A stretch of 64,000 bases of DNA from positions 124,001 through 188,000 of the forward strand of contig VWND01000080.1 of the NCBI GenBank assembly GCA_009599575.1. Direction: 5' to 3'. Positions within the stretch are counted from its first letter, which is position 1; every line of letters begins with the position of its first letter. Positions 24,363 to 36,079 of this stretch are shown here, piece by piece. Origin of the DNA: Blumeriella jaapii. Its lineage: Eukaryota; Ascomycota; Leotiomycetes; Helotiales; Drepanopezizaceae. The notes beneath the pieces were generated by a model that ran no database searches, was not told the origin of the DNA, and saw only the letters and a program-made list of their open reading frames with translations. The position numbers were made by a program, and so were the translations under genes.

Positions 24363-24664
24363 TGTTGCGCTATATTTACATTCCTTTATTTCCTTTCATT
24401 TCTTTTGTTCCAGATTCATTCTTCCTGTACGCTTTCAGTAGTTAGATGTTCCTGGAGCTCGGAAAGGCTCGTAGTCACGTGATAACGAGCCTCCTCGGAG
24501 ACTAGTTTTTCCGAGCGACTGACTAAACGAGCCCGAACCTTCCGTCTTCTGCGGAGAGCTCGCCAGTCAGACTTAGAACAATACAAGTAACATCTTACTG
24601 CATACAATTCATCCGTTCCAGCCTCCGGTGAGGGTTCCTACCGACTATTCGGCTATGCACGACA
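24363..24664. repeat. Solo LTR of a separate family, almost unmutated
   Basis: This is a 302-bp insertion in Gyp2b with termini tgttgcgc and cacgaca. It is flanked by an exact 5-bp TSD attta (24358-24362 and 24665-24669). Removing it restores the Gyp2 sequence found at about 19,207 in Gyp2a. It has no coding capacity and normal base composition, and it holds CACGTG at 24476-24481. Termini of the TG...CA type, a 5-bp TSD and a size of about 300 bp fit a solo LTR better than a DNA transposon. No other copy is in the window, so orientation is unknown. Confidence 0.85.
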
Positions 24665-25182
24665 ATTTACCAGCCTAAAAAAGCTTTTAAATAAAACCGA
24701 AAATCGGCCCGTAAAAGATCGTGCAAATTAGCTTTTCTAAACTTTTTAATATAAAATAAAAAACGAGCGTTATCGTTGGTCCGATCGAAAAAGAAAAACG
24801 CTAAAAAAGGCGTTTTAGCGTAAAAAAAAAGGAAAAACAACAAAAGGCTAAAAAAAAACCTATAAAGCATTTAAACGATTCTCGTACGTACGATTTGACT
24901 CGTAATACGCTTTGATTAAAAACCTACCATTTTAATAAATAATAAATTTAATTAAAAAGCGATTCGCGTATAAAATTCGTTTAGCCAATTAACTTTGTTT
25001 TTTTTGACGGACGGCGATAAGCCAATTTTTAAAAGTCGTTGTACGCGCCTATTCCAAATGCAGCTTTTTTCGTAAACGCTTTAGTATTTTATTGCGAAAA
25101 GCGTCTCGAAGCTATTTATCGGTCCGTATTTAAACGTTCGCTGCGAAAATGAAAAATCGCAAATAAAATCGCCAAAAGTCGT

Positions 25183-25596
25183 TGTCAGGAACCAACATCA
25201 CGTGTATAAGTCAGGTGATCCGCCAAGACCCTCTGCCTCCTACCAACCCTCGAATAATACTTTCTGCGGATAGGCCGTAGGGGCCGGATAATACTGTAAA
25301 AGCTGAAAATAACATTTAAATAAAATATTTTATAAGAGTAATTGCTAAAGAACCAGTTATTAAAGTTATATTAAAAAGGATTGAAAAAAGATCGGAATAG
25401 AAGCTGGAAAAGCATATTAAATAAAATTCGCCTGATTTTCTGGGAAATACTTTTTTCGAAAGCTCCACTCTTTTTTTTGTATTTATATACGCTTTTTACT
25501 AAAAATATAAAAAGTAAAAATCAGTTTGATTATTAACCTAATTTTATTTGAGCTTTATTATTTAAATTAATGTTTTCCTGCTTTTCAATTTTTACA
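25183..25596 (+). repeat. Gyp1a 5' LTR
   Basis: The LTR begins tgtcaggaaccaacatcacg and ends tttttaca. Compared with the 3' LTR, its left (outer) part is unmutated and its right (inner) part is heavily converted. CACGTG is at 25199-25204. Confidence 0.95.
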
Positions 25597-27270
25597 TTTT
25601 AATTTTTTTATTTACCGGGACGGCAGTTCGATACTACTAAAATAATCTTTTATTATATTATTATATTTATATCGTTATTATCGATATTATAGCTTTTCGC
25701 ATTCGCAGCGAACAGGCATTTCTAGCTATTTAAAAAGATTCAGCGCTTTCGGCTGCTTAGAAAAATCTTATACCATCGTTTCCTTTAACGTTACCAGCCT
25801 TATTAAAAGTCGAAAATATCCTATTATTCGGACGCGACGATTTCCCAACTTTTTTTATTTAAAAAATTATTAAAAAAGGCCACGCTTAAAACGATTCGGA
25901 AAGATTTTTTACCGAAATCCTGATTTATTTGGCTAATAAACGAATCCGCGTCGAACAAAAAGAAAACGATAAACGTAAAAAAATAAAAAAAATACGAATT
26001 AAAATAAAACAGAAAAAAACCGAAAAAAAAGTTTACGAAACAATTAAAAAATTCGAAAAAACCAGAAAACGTCGAAACGAACTTCGAAAAAAAATTAAAT
26101 AATTTTAATAAAAACTTAACGCTTTCGAAAATATCGAAAAAAAGGTTTTTATACTTTTTAATACCGTTTTAACTGAAAAAAAACAAAAAATAATTTAAGC
26201 CGGCGATTATTATAAAGTATTTTCGAAGCATTACGATAATAATACTTATTAAAAACGATTTAATATTTTTTTTAAGCATATTATATTTTTTGTAAAAAAT
26301 ACAGCGAATTCGAGCCGAAGGATATTAAAAATAAAAGATTTTTTAATATATCGAGGGAAAAATACTGAAAAAGCTCAATCTTTTATTCGGCGTGCAAAGC
26401 GAAGCTTTCGCCAAAATAAAAAAGTAATATTTTGTACCGATTAAAAGAAAATTAACGCTTATGTTTTAATTTTCGACGATAAAATAGAAAAAAAATGGAC
26501 CGGATACGAACGACGTTTTACGAACGTTCGAATTATATAAAACGATTTTAAAATAAATGTTGGATTTTTTAATAAATGCGGAAAATCGAAAAATCGCGGC
26601 TTCGAATTTATACGACAAAGCGAAGCAAAAAAAGCATAAATCAGTTAACGATTTCGTTGTTTATTTAAATAATTTCGAATAGCAATTGCAAATAATAAAC
26701 GTTGCGATTAAAAAAAATATACTTTTCGCAAAATTCCGATTTATTTTTCGAAAAAAAAATTATTAAACGAAGTAATATTACAGCTATAAGCTCGTACGAA
26801 AAATTAATATTAATCGCTCGTTGTATCGAAAATGCTAATAAAATTATTAGCGACGAAACGAAAAATAATAAACGACAAAACGAACGTAAAAAAAAAAGAA
26901 AAAAAAAAACTTAAATTTACGATTAAAACTTAAAAATTAAAACAGATATATACCGTTTTCGATTCGAAAATACGTTATAAAAAGAAAAACGAAAGCGAAA
27001 AAACGATTATTTTAATAAAATCCTTTGAAATTTTAAAATTTCTAACGATTTTTTTTATTTTTCGAAATGCAATCGCTGTTAAAAAAAAAAACATCGCATA
27101 ATTAATTATTTAAAAATCGAATATTATAAATGCAATAAAAAAAAATATATAGCTTTAAATTGTTCCGAAGCTAACAAATTTAAAAATTCGAAAAAAGCTT
27201 TCGCTCGATTTTAATTTCGTCGTTATTAATAAAATCGAACGAAAAAAAAAATAAAAAATAATAATTTCAA
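25597..27270 (+). pseudogene. Gyp1a gag remnant
   Basis: After a leader of about 250 bp the frame encodes a long basic region (about 25,870-26,110), then the capsid core. At about 26,490-26,910 are FLINAENRKIAASNLYDKAK, SVNDFVVYLNNFE and KLILIARCIENANKI. These correspond to the D-A-E-N-R, D-F-V-x-Y-L and E-L-I-x-x-A motifs of fungal Ty3/gypsy gag. A degraded zinc knuckle lies at about 27,120-27,170 (the -GKKGHIALNC- type, now IALNCSEANKF-like). No binding site for a tRNA primer can be read after the LTR because the inner LTR edge is heavily mutated. Confidence 0.75.
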
Positions 27271-27279
27271 TCGAAATTA

Positions 27280-29080
27280 AAAAAACCAAAAGCGAAATTC
27301 GTACGAAACGAGCTTTTATCGATTGCGGCGCGAAGAAAAACTGCGTAATTCAAAAATTATTAATTAAATATAAATGAAAACTAATTCAAAAACGTATTAA
27401 TTTATTTACGATTAAAAAAAAAAAAGTAATTATTTACGATACGCATACGCAATTTATTCGCGCTATTAATAATTATGAAATAATTAAAAAAATACAAAGC
27501 GATTTCGTGGTTTGCGATATAAATATCTCAAAGGTTTTATTTATTTTAAGGTTTTTTTAATTGCGAAATATCGATCCCGTTATAAGCTTTCGAATTAAAT
27601 CGTGGCGATATTCAATCGAACGTTTACAGCTTAATTTCGTTATAATTAAATGTTTTAAAAAAAAATCCAAAAAAAAGCAAGCGTTTTGTATCGTTTTAAA
27701 AAAAGCTATTAAAAAATAATATTAATTACTTTTCAAATACAACGATTACGCCGATATATTCGACGATACCGCCGCGGTTATTCTAGCTTTTTACTATTTT
27801 ATAAAACATCGAATAAATTTCGAGAAAAAAATTTTTTTTTTTAAAAACCAGTTTACTTTTTGTCGAAATCTAAACTTATCGAATTACGCGAATATTTCGA
27901 TTCGAGCTTAGAAAAAAATTGGATAAAAAGATTTATTAGCTCTGCCGGCGCACCGATAATATTTATACCGAAAAAAAACGGAAGTTTACGATTATACGTC
28001 GATTATAAAAATTTAAACGCAGTTACGATTAAAAATCGAATTTTTTTATTTTTTATAAGCGAAACTTTAAATCGTTTAAAAAAAGCTAAAATATTTATTA
28101 AGCTAAATTTTATTTAGGCGTACTACCGCTTTCGAATAAAAAAAAAAAATAAATGGAAAACTGCGTTTCGCATTCGTTACGAATATTTCGAATATTGCGT
28201 ATTATTTTTCGGCTTTTCGAACGCATTAGTAATTTTCCAAGCGTATATTAATTAAGCTTTAGTCGGTTTAATAAATATTACGTATATAATTTATTTCGAC
28301 GATATTTTAATATTTTTCGAAAACCCCGACGATTATATAAACGCGGTAAAAAATTTTTTCGAAAAACTTCGTATTAACAAATTTTACGAAAATCTGAAAA
28401 AATATGCTTTCGATACGAATACGATTAAGTTTCTAAGCTTCGTCGTTATTTTTACGGAAATTAAAATAGATCCAGAAAAAGTAAATAATATTCGGAAATA
28501 GCTTTTTTTTATTATATAACGAAATATTTAAATGTTTTTAGGTTTTATTAATTTTTACAAACGTTTTATTAAAAACTACGCTAAGCTTTGCCGATTTATT
28601 ACAGATTTTTTAAAAAAAATACAATAAGAAAAAATATCGGGTTTTTTTCGTTTTTTATTCGAAGCGAAGATCGCTTTTTTACTTTTAAAAAAAAAGTTTT
28701 GCCGAGCACCGATTTTACGTTATTTCGATTTTCGATTAAAAATTCAAATCGAAACAAACGCTTCGAAATTCGCTATAAGCGAAATATTATTTTAATTATT
28801 CGGAAAAAATACGAAGATACGTTAGTATTTTATCGTATATTATTCGAAAAAGCTTTTTTTTATAAAATAAAAATACGAAGTTTACGACGCTAAACTAATA
28901 GCTATAATTTACGCTTTTAAATAATAAAGCTAATATTTACGTAGCGCTTCCGACGTTATTATTATACGTATAAATTATTACAATTTGAAATACTTTTTTA
29001 CGAAAAACGTTTAAACGGACGCTAAGCGAAATGGGCCGACGAGCTAATTAAATACAATTTTGCAATCGAATATAAAACAA
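27280..29080 (+). pseudogene. Gyp1a protease, reverse transcriptase and RNase H remnant
   Basis: Retropepsin is at about 27,312-27,370 (FIDCGAKKNCVIQKLL; the usual loop is D-S/C-G-A). RT starts at about 27,860. Visible are SAGAPIIFIPKKNGSLRLYV then [30 protein letters not shown] and the catalytic YFDDILIF at about 28,280-28,310, with both catalytic Asp residues kept. The RT/RNase H connection FLGFINFYKRFIKNYAKLC is at about 28,530-28,590, and QIETNASKFAISEILF holds the first RNase H Asp as Asn. Several TAA/TAG stops interrupt the frame. This is the least damaged RT in the window. Confidence 0.88.
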
Positions 29081-29099
29081 AAGTTTTTAATTCGGCGGA

Positions 29100-30900
29100 T
29101 AATTTTTTTCGCCGGCCAAATTTAAAAAAAAATTAAAAAAAAAATAACAAACAGCTGCTTACGTTGCATCGTAAGCTAAAATTAGCTTATTTAAGAAATT
29201 TTAAAATGTTTTTCGCAATAAAAATACGTTTAAAATCGAAGCATAAACCATTTCGCGCCGATAAGTATTCGAAGCTTTTGTTAACGAAATCAAAAAGTAA
29301 AAAGCAAACGGGAAAAAGCTAAATAAAAAGCTTTTTCGCCGGATTATTTTTTGCTAATATTATTAATTGCAAATAATATATATTACGAAGCGTAGCCGCT
29401 GTATTGCTATAATTCGAAACGGCTAATAACGAATTAGCAAAACCGATTTACAAAATTATTTTTAAATTGCAAAAATTTAATTTTTTTATATTATAAAAAA
29501 CGTACGAATCGGCTTCGCAAAGCAATCGAGCCGGATTCGAAAAATATTAGCGTATAAGCTAAAATAAATTATTACGTTTTAAAAAACGTGCGTATATTTC
29601 GAATAAAAGCGCTATTAAAAGCGAAATATTAAAAATTAATTACGACGATCCGACCGCTGGCTATTAAAACTTTCGGCGAACGTTAAAATTAATCGAAAAA
29701 AAATATTTTTAGCCTGGTTTACGAAGCGACGTAAAACGTTACGTTAATACGTATAGAAAATGCTAAAAAAGCAAACTTAAAAAGCACCGATTTTATAGCG
29801 AATTAGCTTTTTTTTCGATTTTTATAAAACTTTGGGAAAAAATAATTATAAATTTTATTACGAATTTATTTTTTAGCAAAAAACGAAATCGTATTTACGA
29901 TTCGATATTCGTTATAATAAACCGATATACGAAACTGTCGAAATATATATCGATATAAAAAACGATTTTAGCTTTAGATTTGGCTAAGATATTTATATAA
30001 CACGTTTACAAAAATTTTAGCTGTTTTAAAAAAATTATTATAAACAAAAGGTTAGTTTTTATTAGTAAATTCTGGTTTTTAATAATATTTTATTTATAAA
30101 TACGACGTCGATTAAGCACCGCTTTTTATTTTTAAATAAATGGCCAAACGAAACGTTAAAATCAAATTTTAAAATTATATTTTCGTACGTACTGCGATTA
30201 TCGATAAAACAATTAAGCTACGAAACTTGTTTTAGCCGAATTTACGTATAATAATTCGATATACGTTTTTACGGGTTTTATTTTTTTTCGTATATTATAC
30301 GGCTTTTATTTAAAATTTAGCAGCAACGTCGAAAGCGACGTCGTAAATAAAAAAATACCGTCAGCGGAAAAACGAATTAAAATATTGCAAAAAAAAAAAA
30401 AAAATATTTAATAAAAAGCTAAAAAAAGCCAACGCGAATTACAAAAGATTTTACGACGCTAAACACAAAAAAACTAAATTTTAAATAAACGATAAAATAT
30501 TATTATCGATTAAAAACTTTCGATAGCTGCGACTTTTTCGAAAGTTTTTAAATAAATATTTAAAGCTTTTTAAAATCAAGCGAATTATATACGAATACGG
30601 CCAAGCTTACCAATTCGAGCTTTTTTTTTAATATCGTATTTACGATATTTTCCACGTTTTTTTATTAAAACTTTAGTAAAATCGAAACGATATCGAGCCG
30701 AAAAATAATATAATAAAATTCTAAAAACCCGAAAAATACGAGATTAAATTAATATAAACTTACAAAAATATAAAAAAAGACCGATATTATTTAATGCGAT
30801 AAAAAAGTTATTTACTAAGCGAAAATTCGTAAAAGCCAAAAAACCATTTTACGGACGCAAAAAAAATTGTAAAAAAATATTTAAAAAATACGATAAATAA
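29100..30900 (+). pseudogene. Gyp1a integrase and chromodomain remnant
   Basis: The integrase N-terminal zinc region has DDPTAGY and RRTLKLIEKKYFQPGLRSDV then KRYVNTYRKC, in which H and C ligands are partly lost. The catalytic core has ITNLFFSKKRNRIYDSIFVI, INRYTKLSKYI and the expected later boxes in eroded form. At about 30,700-30,890 a chromodomain is visible as EKYEIKL, KKDRYYLMR-KSYL and SENS-KPKNHF, matching the Y-x-V-E-x-I-L and W-K-G-Y-x-x-S-x-N-T-W-E-P framework, with Trp codons (TGG) now TAG. Chromodomains of such elements bind methylated histone H3. Confidence 0.83.
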
Positions 30901-32131
30901 TAGCAACGGAGCAATAACGAATGCGCGCTGTAAAAGCAAAAAAAAAAAAAAAAAAAAATACTTAAAAAATCCCAGTATCGCCGCTAAGCCAATTTATTTT
31001 TATCGTTATTCTTTTTTTTATTTTCATCGCTATTTTTTTTAAATTTAAAAGCAGCGGCAAGCTAAAAAGAATTAATATTAAACGAATTCGCAGAATATTC
31101 GATTTACTTTAATTAAAGATTTTACAATAACCGTAATCGAATCCTGAATTGCAATTACGATATTTTCGTAAAAATCCAGAATTTAATTTAATTAATTAAA
31201 ATAGATTCGAGCAACGTTTTCGAAACGTCGGAAAATACGTTTTATACTAGCGTCGTTAAATAAAAGGGCCGGCGCAGCCAAAGCTTTTAAAACAGCAGCA
31301 GCCGCCAAACCGGCAGGAGCGGGCGTAGTAGCAGCAGCGGCAGCGGTAGCCCGAGCCGCGGCGCGATTCGTACGATTTCCGATTATTATAAAAGCCGAAG
31401 CGTCACCTTTTTTTAAACGATTTATATAAACGTCGTAAATAATAAAATCGATAAAAGTTTTAGCAAAAGCTTTAGCTTTGGCAACAAAAAAAAAAAAAAG
31501 CGGCAGCGGCGGTAGCAGCATCGAAACGATTTATAAAATCGTTAAGGCCCGCGAAAAGAATTTACGCTTCGGTGGCGCGTACGGCAGGAATTTGTATTTA
31601 ATTAAAAGCGAATTCGAATAAAAATTTAAGAAATTTATAAAAAAGTATTAAATATGCGAAGCTTTACAGCGGTTGCATTTTACGCTAAAAAGCTCGAAAA
31701 CGCAAAAGAGTAAAAAAGCCGTTGTGATGTTTTCGCGTAAAATCAGGCGAGCGCACCGAAAGCAAATAAAAATTAAAAGCATTTTGAGAATTCGCGGCGA
31801 ACGCGGCGAAAAATAATTAATTAAAATAAAAAAAAGCTAACGAAAAAATAAAAATAAAAAAGAAAAAGAAAAAGTTAAACAGAAAAATAACGGCTATTTT
31901 AAAAAAAAAGGTTTTTTCAAACGAAAATGCGAGCGCTATCGAAAATAAAAAAAACAAAACAGCAGAACAGCTATAATTCACGACCGAAAGCGAAAGAAAC
32001 AGCTATAATTCACGACCAAAAGCGGAAAAAACCGCATATTATTTCGAAGACGTAACGCACGCTATATACGAAAGTATACGCATAAAAAAATCAATCGCTT
32101 TTAAAAATCAAAAGCTTAAAAAAAGAAATAA
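30900..32131 (+). other. Gyp1a 3' region: GC-rich patch and basic tail
   Basis: Between chromodomain and 3' LTR lies 1.2 kb. About 31,263-31,365 is a GC-rich patch of gcagcagc/ccggcagg-type sequence that keeps its CpA sites, unlike everything around it. About 31,640-31,930 is the same Lys/Arg-rich tail found in Gyp1c. The part about 30,860-31,800 is absent from Gyp1b. A purine-rich stretch just before the LTR (about 32,121-32,130) is the likely polypurine tract. No conserved domain is recognised; the open frame on the minus strand at 31,192-31,521 is Ala-rich low complexity. Confidence 0.6.
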
Positions 32132-32545
32132 TATCAGAAACCAATATTACGTATATAAATCAGATAATCCGCTAAAACCTTTTGCCTTTTATTAATCTTC
32201 GAATAATATTTTCTGCGAATAGGCCGTAAGGGCCGAATAATATTATAAAAGCTGGAAATAATATTTAAATAAAATATTTTATAAAAATAATTGCTAAAAA
32301 ATCAGTTATTAAAGTTATATTAAAAAAGATTAAAAAAAGGTCGGGATAAGGGCTGGAAAAGCATATTAAATAAGATTCGCCTGGTTTCCTGGGAAATACT
32401 TTTTTCGAAGGCTCCACCCTTTCTTTTGTATTTATACACGCCTTTTATTAAAGATATAAAAGGTAGAAATCAGTCTGACTATCAACCCAACCTTATCTGA
32501 GCTCTATTGTTTGAACTAGTGTTTCCCTGCCTTTCAATCCTTACA
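32132..32545 (+). repeat. Gyp1a 3' LTR
   Basis: The LTR begins tatcagaaaccaatattacg (inner, converted) and ends ctgcctttcaatccttaca (outer, unmutated). Its differences from the 5' LTR are essentially all transitions, and which LTR is the mutated one switches along the length. Confidence 0.95.
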
Positions 32546-33512
32546 GTCGTCGTGCGTATTTATTACAAATATTTTAAATTCGTTTTCGGCTTTCTGAACG
32601 TCGAAAAAATCGGCCAGAAAATCGGCGATTTTTTTTATTAATTTTTCGGAAAATATAAAATCGGAACGGTTTAAAATACGCGGAATAAAAAACTTTTTTG
32701 CTACGCTTTCGGTTTAATCGAATATATAATTTTTGCGAAATCGATCGCCAGCGAAATAATCGTAATAAAATTCGATATTATCGAAAATTTTAATTTTTTA
32801 ATAGCATGCTTTGTAATCTTTATTATTATTTAGTTTAAATTTAAAATTCGGAACGCGTTCTATACGAGCTAGCTGAAAATTAACAAATAAATAAAAACCA
32901 TAGCGTTTAAAAAGCGCGGTAAAGTTTTGCCGTTATAAAAAAATCCAAAAAAAATTCGCGAAAAGCGTGGAAATTGATTTGCAGCGTTTATTAATTGAAA
33001 TAAAACGTTGCGAAAAAAAAAAAAAACAGCAGATTCGCGACTAGCAAAAGCACGTTCGATAAATTTTACTAAACGTTTTAATTAAAAGGTCTGTCGCAAT
33101 CGTATAATTTCCAAAAGTTGTCGTTCACGCTTTTGCGCTTTTTTCAATTGATTTGGCAAAAGTTTTAACTAAACGCTTTCAGCGCTAAGCTATAAAAAAA
33201 AATAACAAACGAAATAATTAGCGCTTTGTCTTTTCTTTTGTTTTTTTTTTTTCAGAAAAAAAACTGTTTTTTAAAAAAAAAAGCTTCTGAAAAAAGCTGC
33301 TTCTTCGCTAATTAAAAAAAAAAAAATTAAAATGTAATAGCAGAAGCTAAAAAGCTCTGCTAAAAAAAAGATCGTTAAACAAAAGCCATCTTTCGCGAAA
33401 TGCGGAAATAAACCTTTTTACGACCGGTCGATCATTTTAGTATAACTCGTAAAAAATTCGGAAAAAAAAATAATTTACGCCGTCGCCAGCGTAAAAAAAG
33501 AATTATTAATAA

Positions 33513-33780
33513 TATAACGATTTAATTAATCGAAAAGCTAAAAAATCAATCAACTAATCGCCGTATTCATATAATATGAAAAACAAGCCTTTGGTTTTAT
33601 AACAAAAATATTCATTTAAAATCAACAACTGCAAAAGGCAGAAGTTGCTAAAAAAAAAAGCTTTATATATATAAATAATCTCCACAGTCAATGAAAAGAC
33701 CTATCAAAAGACCAGGGAGCTTGCAGCTATACGTAGTTGCTGGGGTGACACGAGAGGTGGCAAAAAAGTGAATCGTCACA
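33513..33780 (-). repeat. Gyp2b 5' LTR
   Basis: This 268-bp LTR begins tataacga and ends gaatcgtcaca. The right, outer side is weakly mutated. It is followed directly by internal sequence of another Gyp2 copy. Confidence 0.92.
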
Positions 33781-36050
33781 AAAATTGCTTAGAAATTTTA
33801 CAATTGCGAGCATTTTTTTATCGTATACGACGTAGTTTAGTTTTGCGAAAGTTATAATTTTGCTGAAATAAGCGATTGGAAGCCAATCGTTATTATGGAA
33901 TTATAAAAGCATAAAAGCGATTACGCCGTCGGAAGCGTTAATTTTTAATATATAAGAAAAGTTTTGCTTGTAATATTATAAAATTAATGCTATAATAAAA
34001 GTGAGTATAAAAAGGTCGAAATTCTTCTGACATTTAAAAATGAAATTATAAAAAACGTTAGCTTTGGTTAAATAAACTAAAAGCTTTGCAATTATACTGT
34101 AGTTTCGAATAAAACGTCGGTAAAAGTTATAAAAACTAAAAAAGCTTTGTACATTTCTTATAATAATAAAAAGCCTTTAATAAACGATTACGAAGATTTT
34201 TTCTGAGTTTGTTTTTAGGCTTCTAATCGAAATAATAAAACCTAGGTAACGGGTCCGAATAACGTTGAATTCAGATTTCCGAATATCGGCCTGTAATTTA
34301 ACGTTAGCGAGCTTTTGAAGCATTTTGCGAACGTATATAACGTGTTTCAAAAAGTCGGACGAATAAATAAAAATATTATTTAAATTTGCAATGCAAAAAT
34401 CGTTTAAATAATCGAAAAAAACGTCGTTTATATAGCGTTAATAAATTGCGGATTTTTTAATAAAGCCAAAAAATAGCATTTTATATTTATAAACGCCGTA
34501 ACGCGTACGAAACGTCGTTAGTTTTTTATTAGCGAGGTTTATTCGAATTTTATAAAAAGTTTGACCAATATCGAATTTCGTAAAAATTCGTGCTTTCGAA
34601 AAACGAGCAAAAGTTTTATCGATAAAAAGGAAAAGATAGCGATTTTTACGAGTAACGTTATTAAAAGCTCGATAATCGATATAAAAACGCAATAAATCGT
34701 CGGGTTTTTAACGAAAAATATTAAAACAGCGAAAAAAGCGGTAAAAGATTCGATAAAACTTTTATTAAAATTATTTTGCAAATAGATTTTAATAATCTCG
34801 AGCTTTAAAATCGATATTTTATATAAAAAAGTATATTTTAGCTTTTTTTTATTTATAATAAGCTCGATTTTATAGTCGTAAGGCCGGTGAAAAACTAGCT
34901 CGTTAATAGCGGCTTTAAAAAACACGTATTCGAAGTTTTTGTATTCCGGGAAAAAAGATTCGAAAAAAGGTTTATTCGAAATTAGCTTTGCTAAGCTGAT
35001 TGAAAAAGTCGAAATCGATATTTTATTAGTTTTGAAACGTTCGAAAAAACTATAAAATTAGGTTTTAAAAAAAGTGTTATACGTAAAATCGTTTAATATT
35101 TTATCGATTTCGTATAAGAAAATTAAAAATATTTTAATTGCTTTTTTTCTGAAAATCAGCTTAAAAGCGTATGCCGTAATATGGCAGATGAAAATTGGGT
35201 AAGCAATAGATTAAGAAATTCGTTTTCGAATTAATCGTTTAGAAGATTCAGAAAATGGTTTATTTGAATTATCGATTATATTAAGCTGAAAAGCTATTGC
35301 GGCGAAAGCTTTTTTTCGGTTTTTAATATAATTGTTTTTCGTAAAATAAAAAAGCTGTTTTAACGAAAAAAAAATAATAATAATAAAAAAGAAATCGGCA
35401 GCCTAGAAAAGTGGTATAATTTTTTGTATTATTTTATCAGCGTCGCTATCGAAATTAGCACCGCGAATAAAATTCGACGTTTTCGCGCTTTGCACAGCGT
35501 CGTAAATTTGTTATAATTAATTAAAGTTTTTATTACGTTTTATAGCGTCGTTCTAATAACGAGATTATATCTTTCGAAAATGCAAAAAAAGATTTTAATA
35601 CAACGAGCGTAAAAAGCTATGAATAAGTAAAACTTCGGCTAATAAAACTTGCGTTTATTATAATTTAATAAAATTTAATATTCGGCTAACCAAGCTTTTT
35701 TAAAAATCATATTATGATTTCCGAGGTTAATAATTAAAAAAAAAGTAAACGATTGTATTCGGTTGTTAATAATAAAATTAAAAAGCGTAAAATATATAAT
35801 TAAATAATCACGAGCTTTATTATACTTTTTTATAAAAAAAAAGCCGGGAAAAGTTAAATCAAAGGTTTTAAAAAAAAAAGGATTTAATCAGCGCCGAATC
35901 GATTAACGCATAACCGTTCGCTTTAAAATCGGCGAGCGCTTTTATTTTGTACGAAAAATTATTTTTAATAAAAATAACGGGGATTATTAATAAATCGCTG
36001 TTAAAAAGCTTCCGAACGTTAAAATAACGCATATCGCGCAATACGTTTAA
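33781..36050 (-). pseudogene. Gyp2c RNase H fragment, reverse transcriptase and retropepsin remnant
   Basis: On the minus strand, RT motifs lie at 34,438-34,925: VFHRPYDYKIELI, RFYIDYRAFNN and ARIFTKFD, in two overlapping frames because one base is lost near 34,710 (the K-K-P-D-G box is broken there). The RNase H fragment at 33,781-34,000 and the retropepsin remnant at about 35,880-36,050 match Gyp2a. All are heavily converted. Confidence 0.8.
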
Positions 36051-36079
36051 AAAAAAGGCTTTGCTTAGGCCTGAGCGTT

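Larger units (their letters stand above)
25183..32545 (+). mobile_element. Gyp1 copy a, complete chromodomain LTR retrotransposon
   Basis: This 7363-bp Ty3/gypsy element has LTRs of 414 bp (25183-25596 and 32132-32545) and an exact TSD gtcgt (25178-25182 and 32546-32550). On the + strand it has, in order, gag, zinc knuckle, retropepsin, reverse transcriptase, RNase H, integrase, chromodomain and a basic 3' tail. It is the reference copy for Gyp1. It is inserted in the gag region of Gyp2b, which continues unchanged on either side. Confidence 0.95.
23980..33500 (-). pseudogene. Gyp2b retropepsin and gag remnant, split by inserts
   Basis: Retropepsin reads on the minus strand at 24,005-24,205 with ADFGANGYTLIDSALIKSFF and an upstream FNSDLLIISVIFIKN segment. 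Gag continues from about 24,230 to 25,182, with the solo LTR inside, and resumes after Gyp1a from 32,551 to about 33,500. The TSD gtcgt on both sides of Gyp1a restores the sequence seen uninterrupted at about 19,728 in Gyp2a. Confidence 0.72.
22234..33780 (-). mobile_element. Gyp2 copy b, right part, with Gyp1a and a solo LTR inside
   Basis: Internal Gyp2 sequence begins abruptly at 22234, exactly where the Gyp3 LTR ends. It matches Gyp2a from about 17,093 rightwards and runs to a 5' LTR ending at 33780. It is interrupted by the solo LTR (24363-24664) and by Gyp1a (25183-32545), each with a TSD that rejoins the Gyp2 sequence exactly. The missing left part (RNase H, integrase, 3' LTR) is predicted to lie left of Gyp3, outside the window. 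Confidence 0.88.

Noticed and set aside
31192..31521. An Ala-rich protein gene on the minus strand
   Set aside because: It lies antisense within Gyp1a and consists of translated simple-sequence gcagcagc repeats. No homologous frame is open in the other copies.
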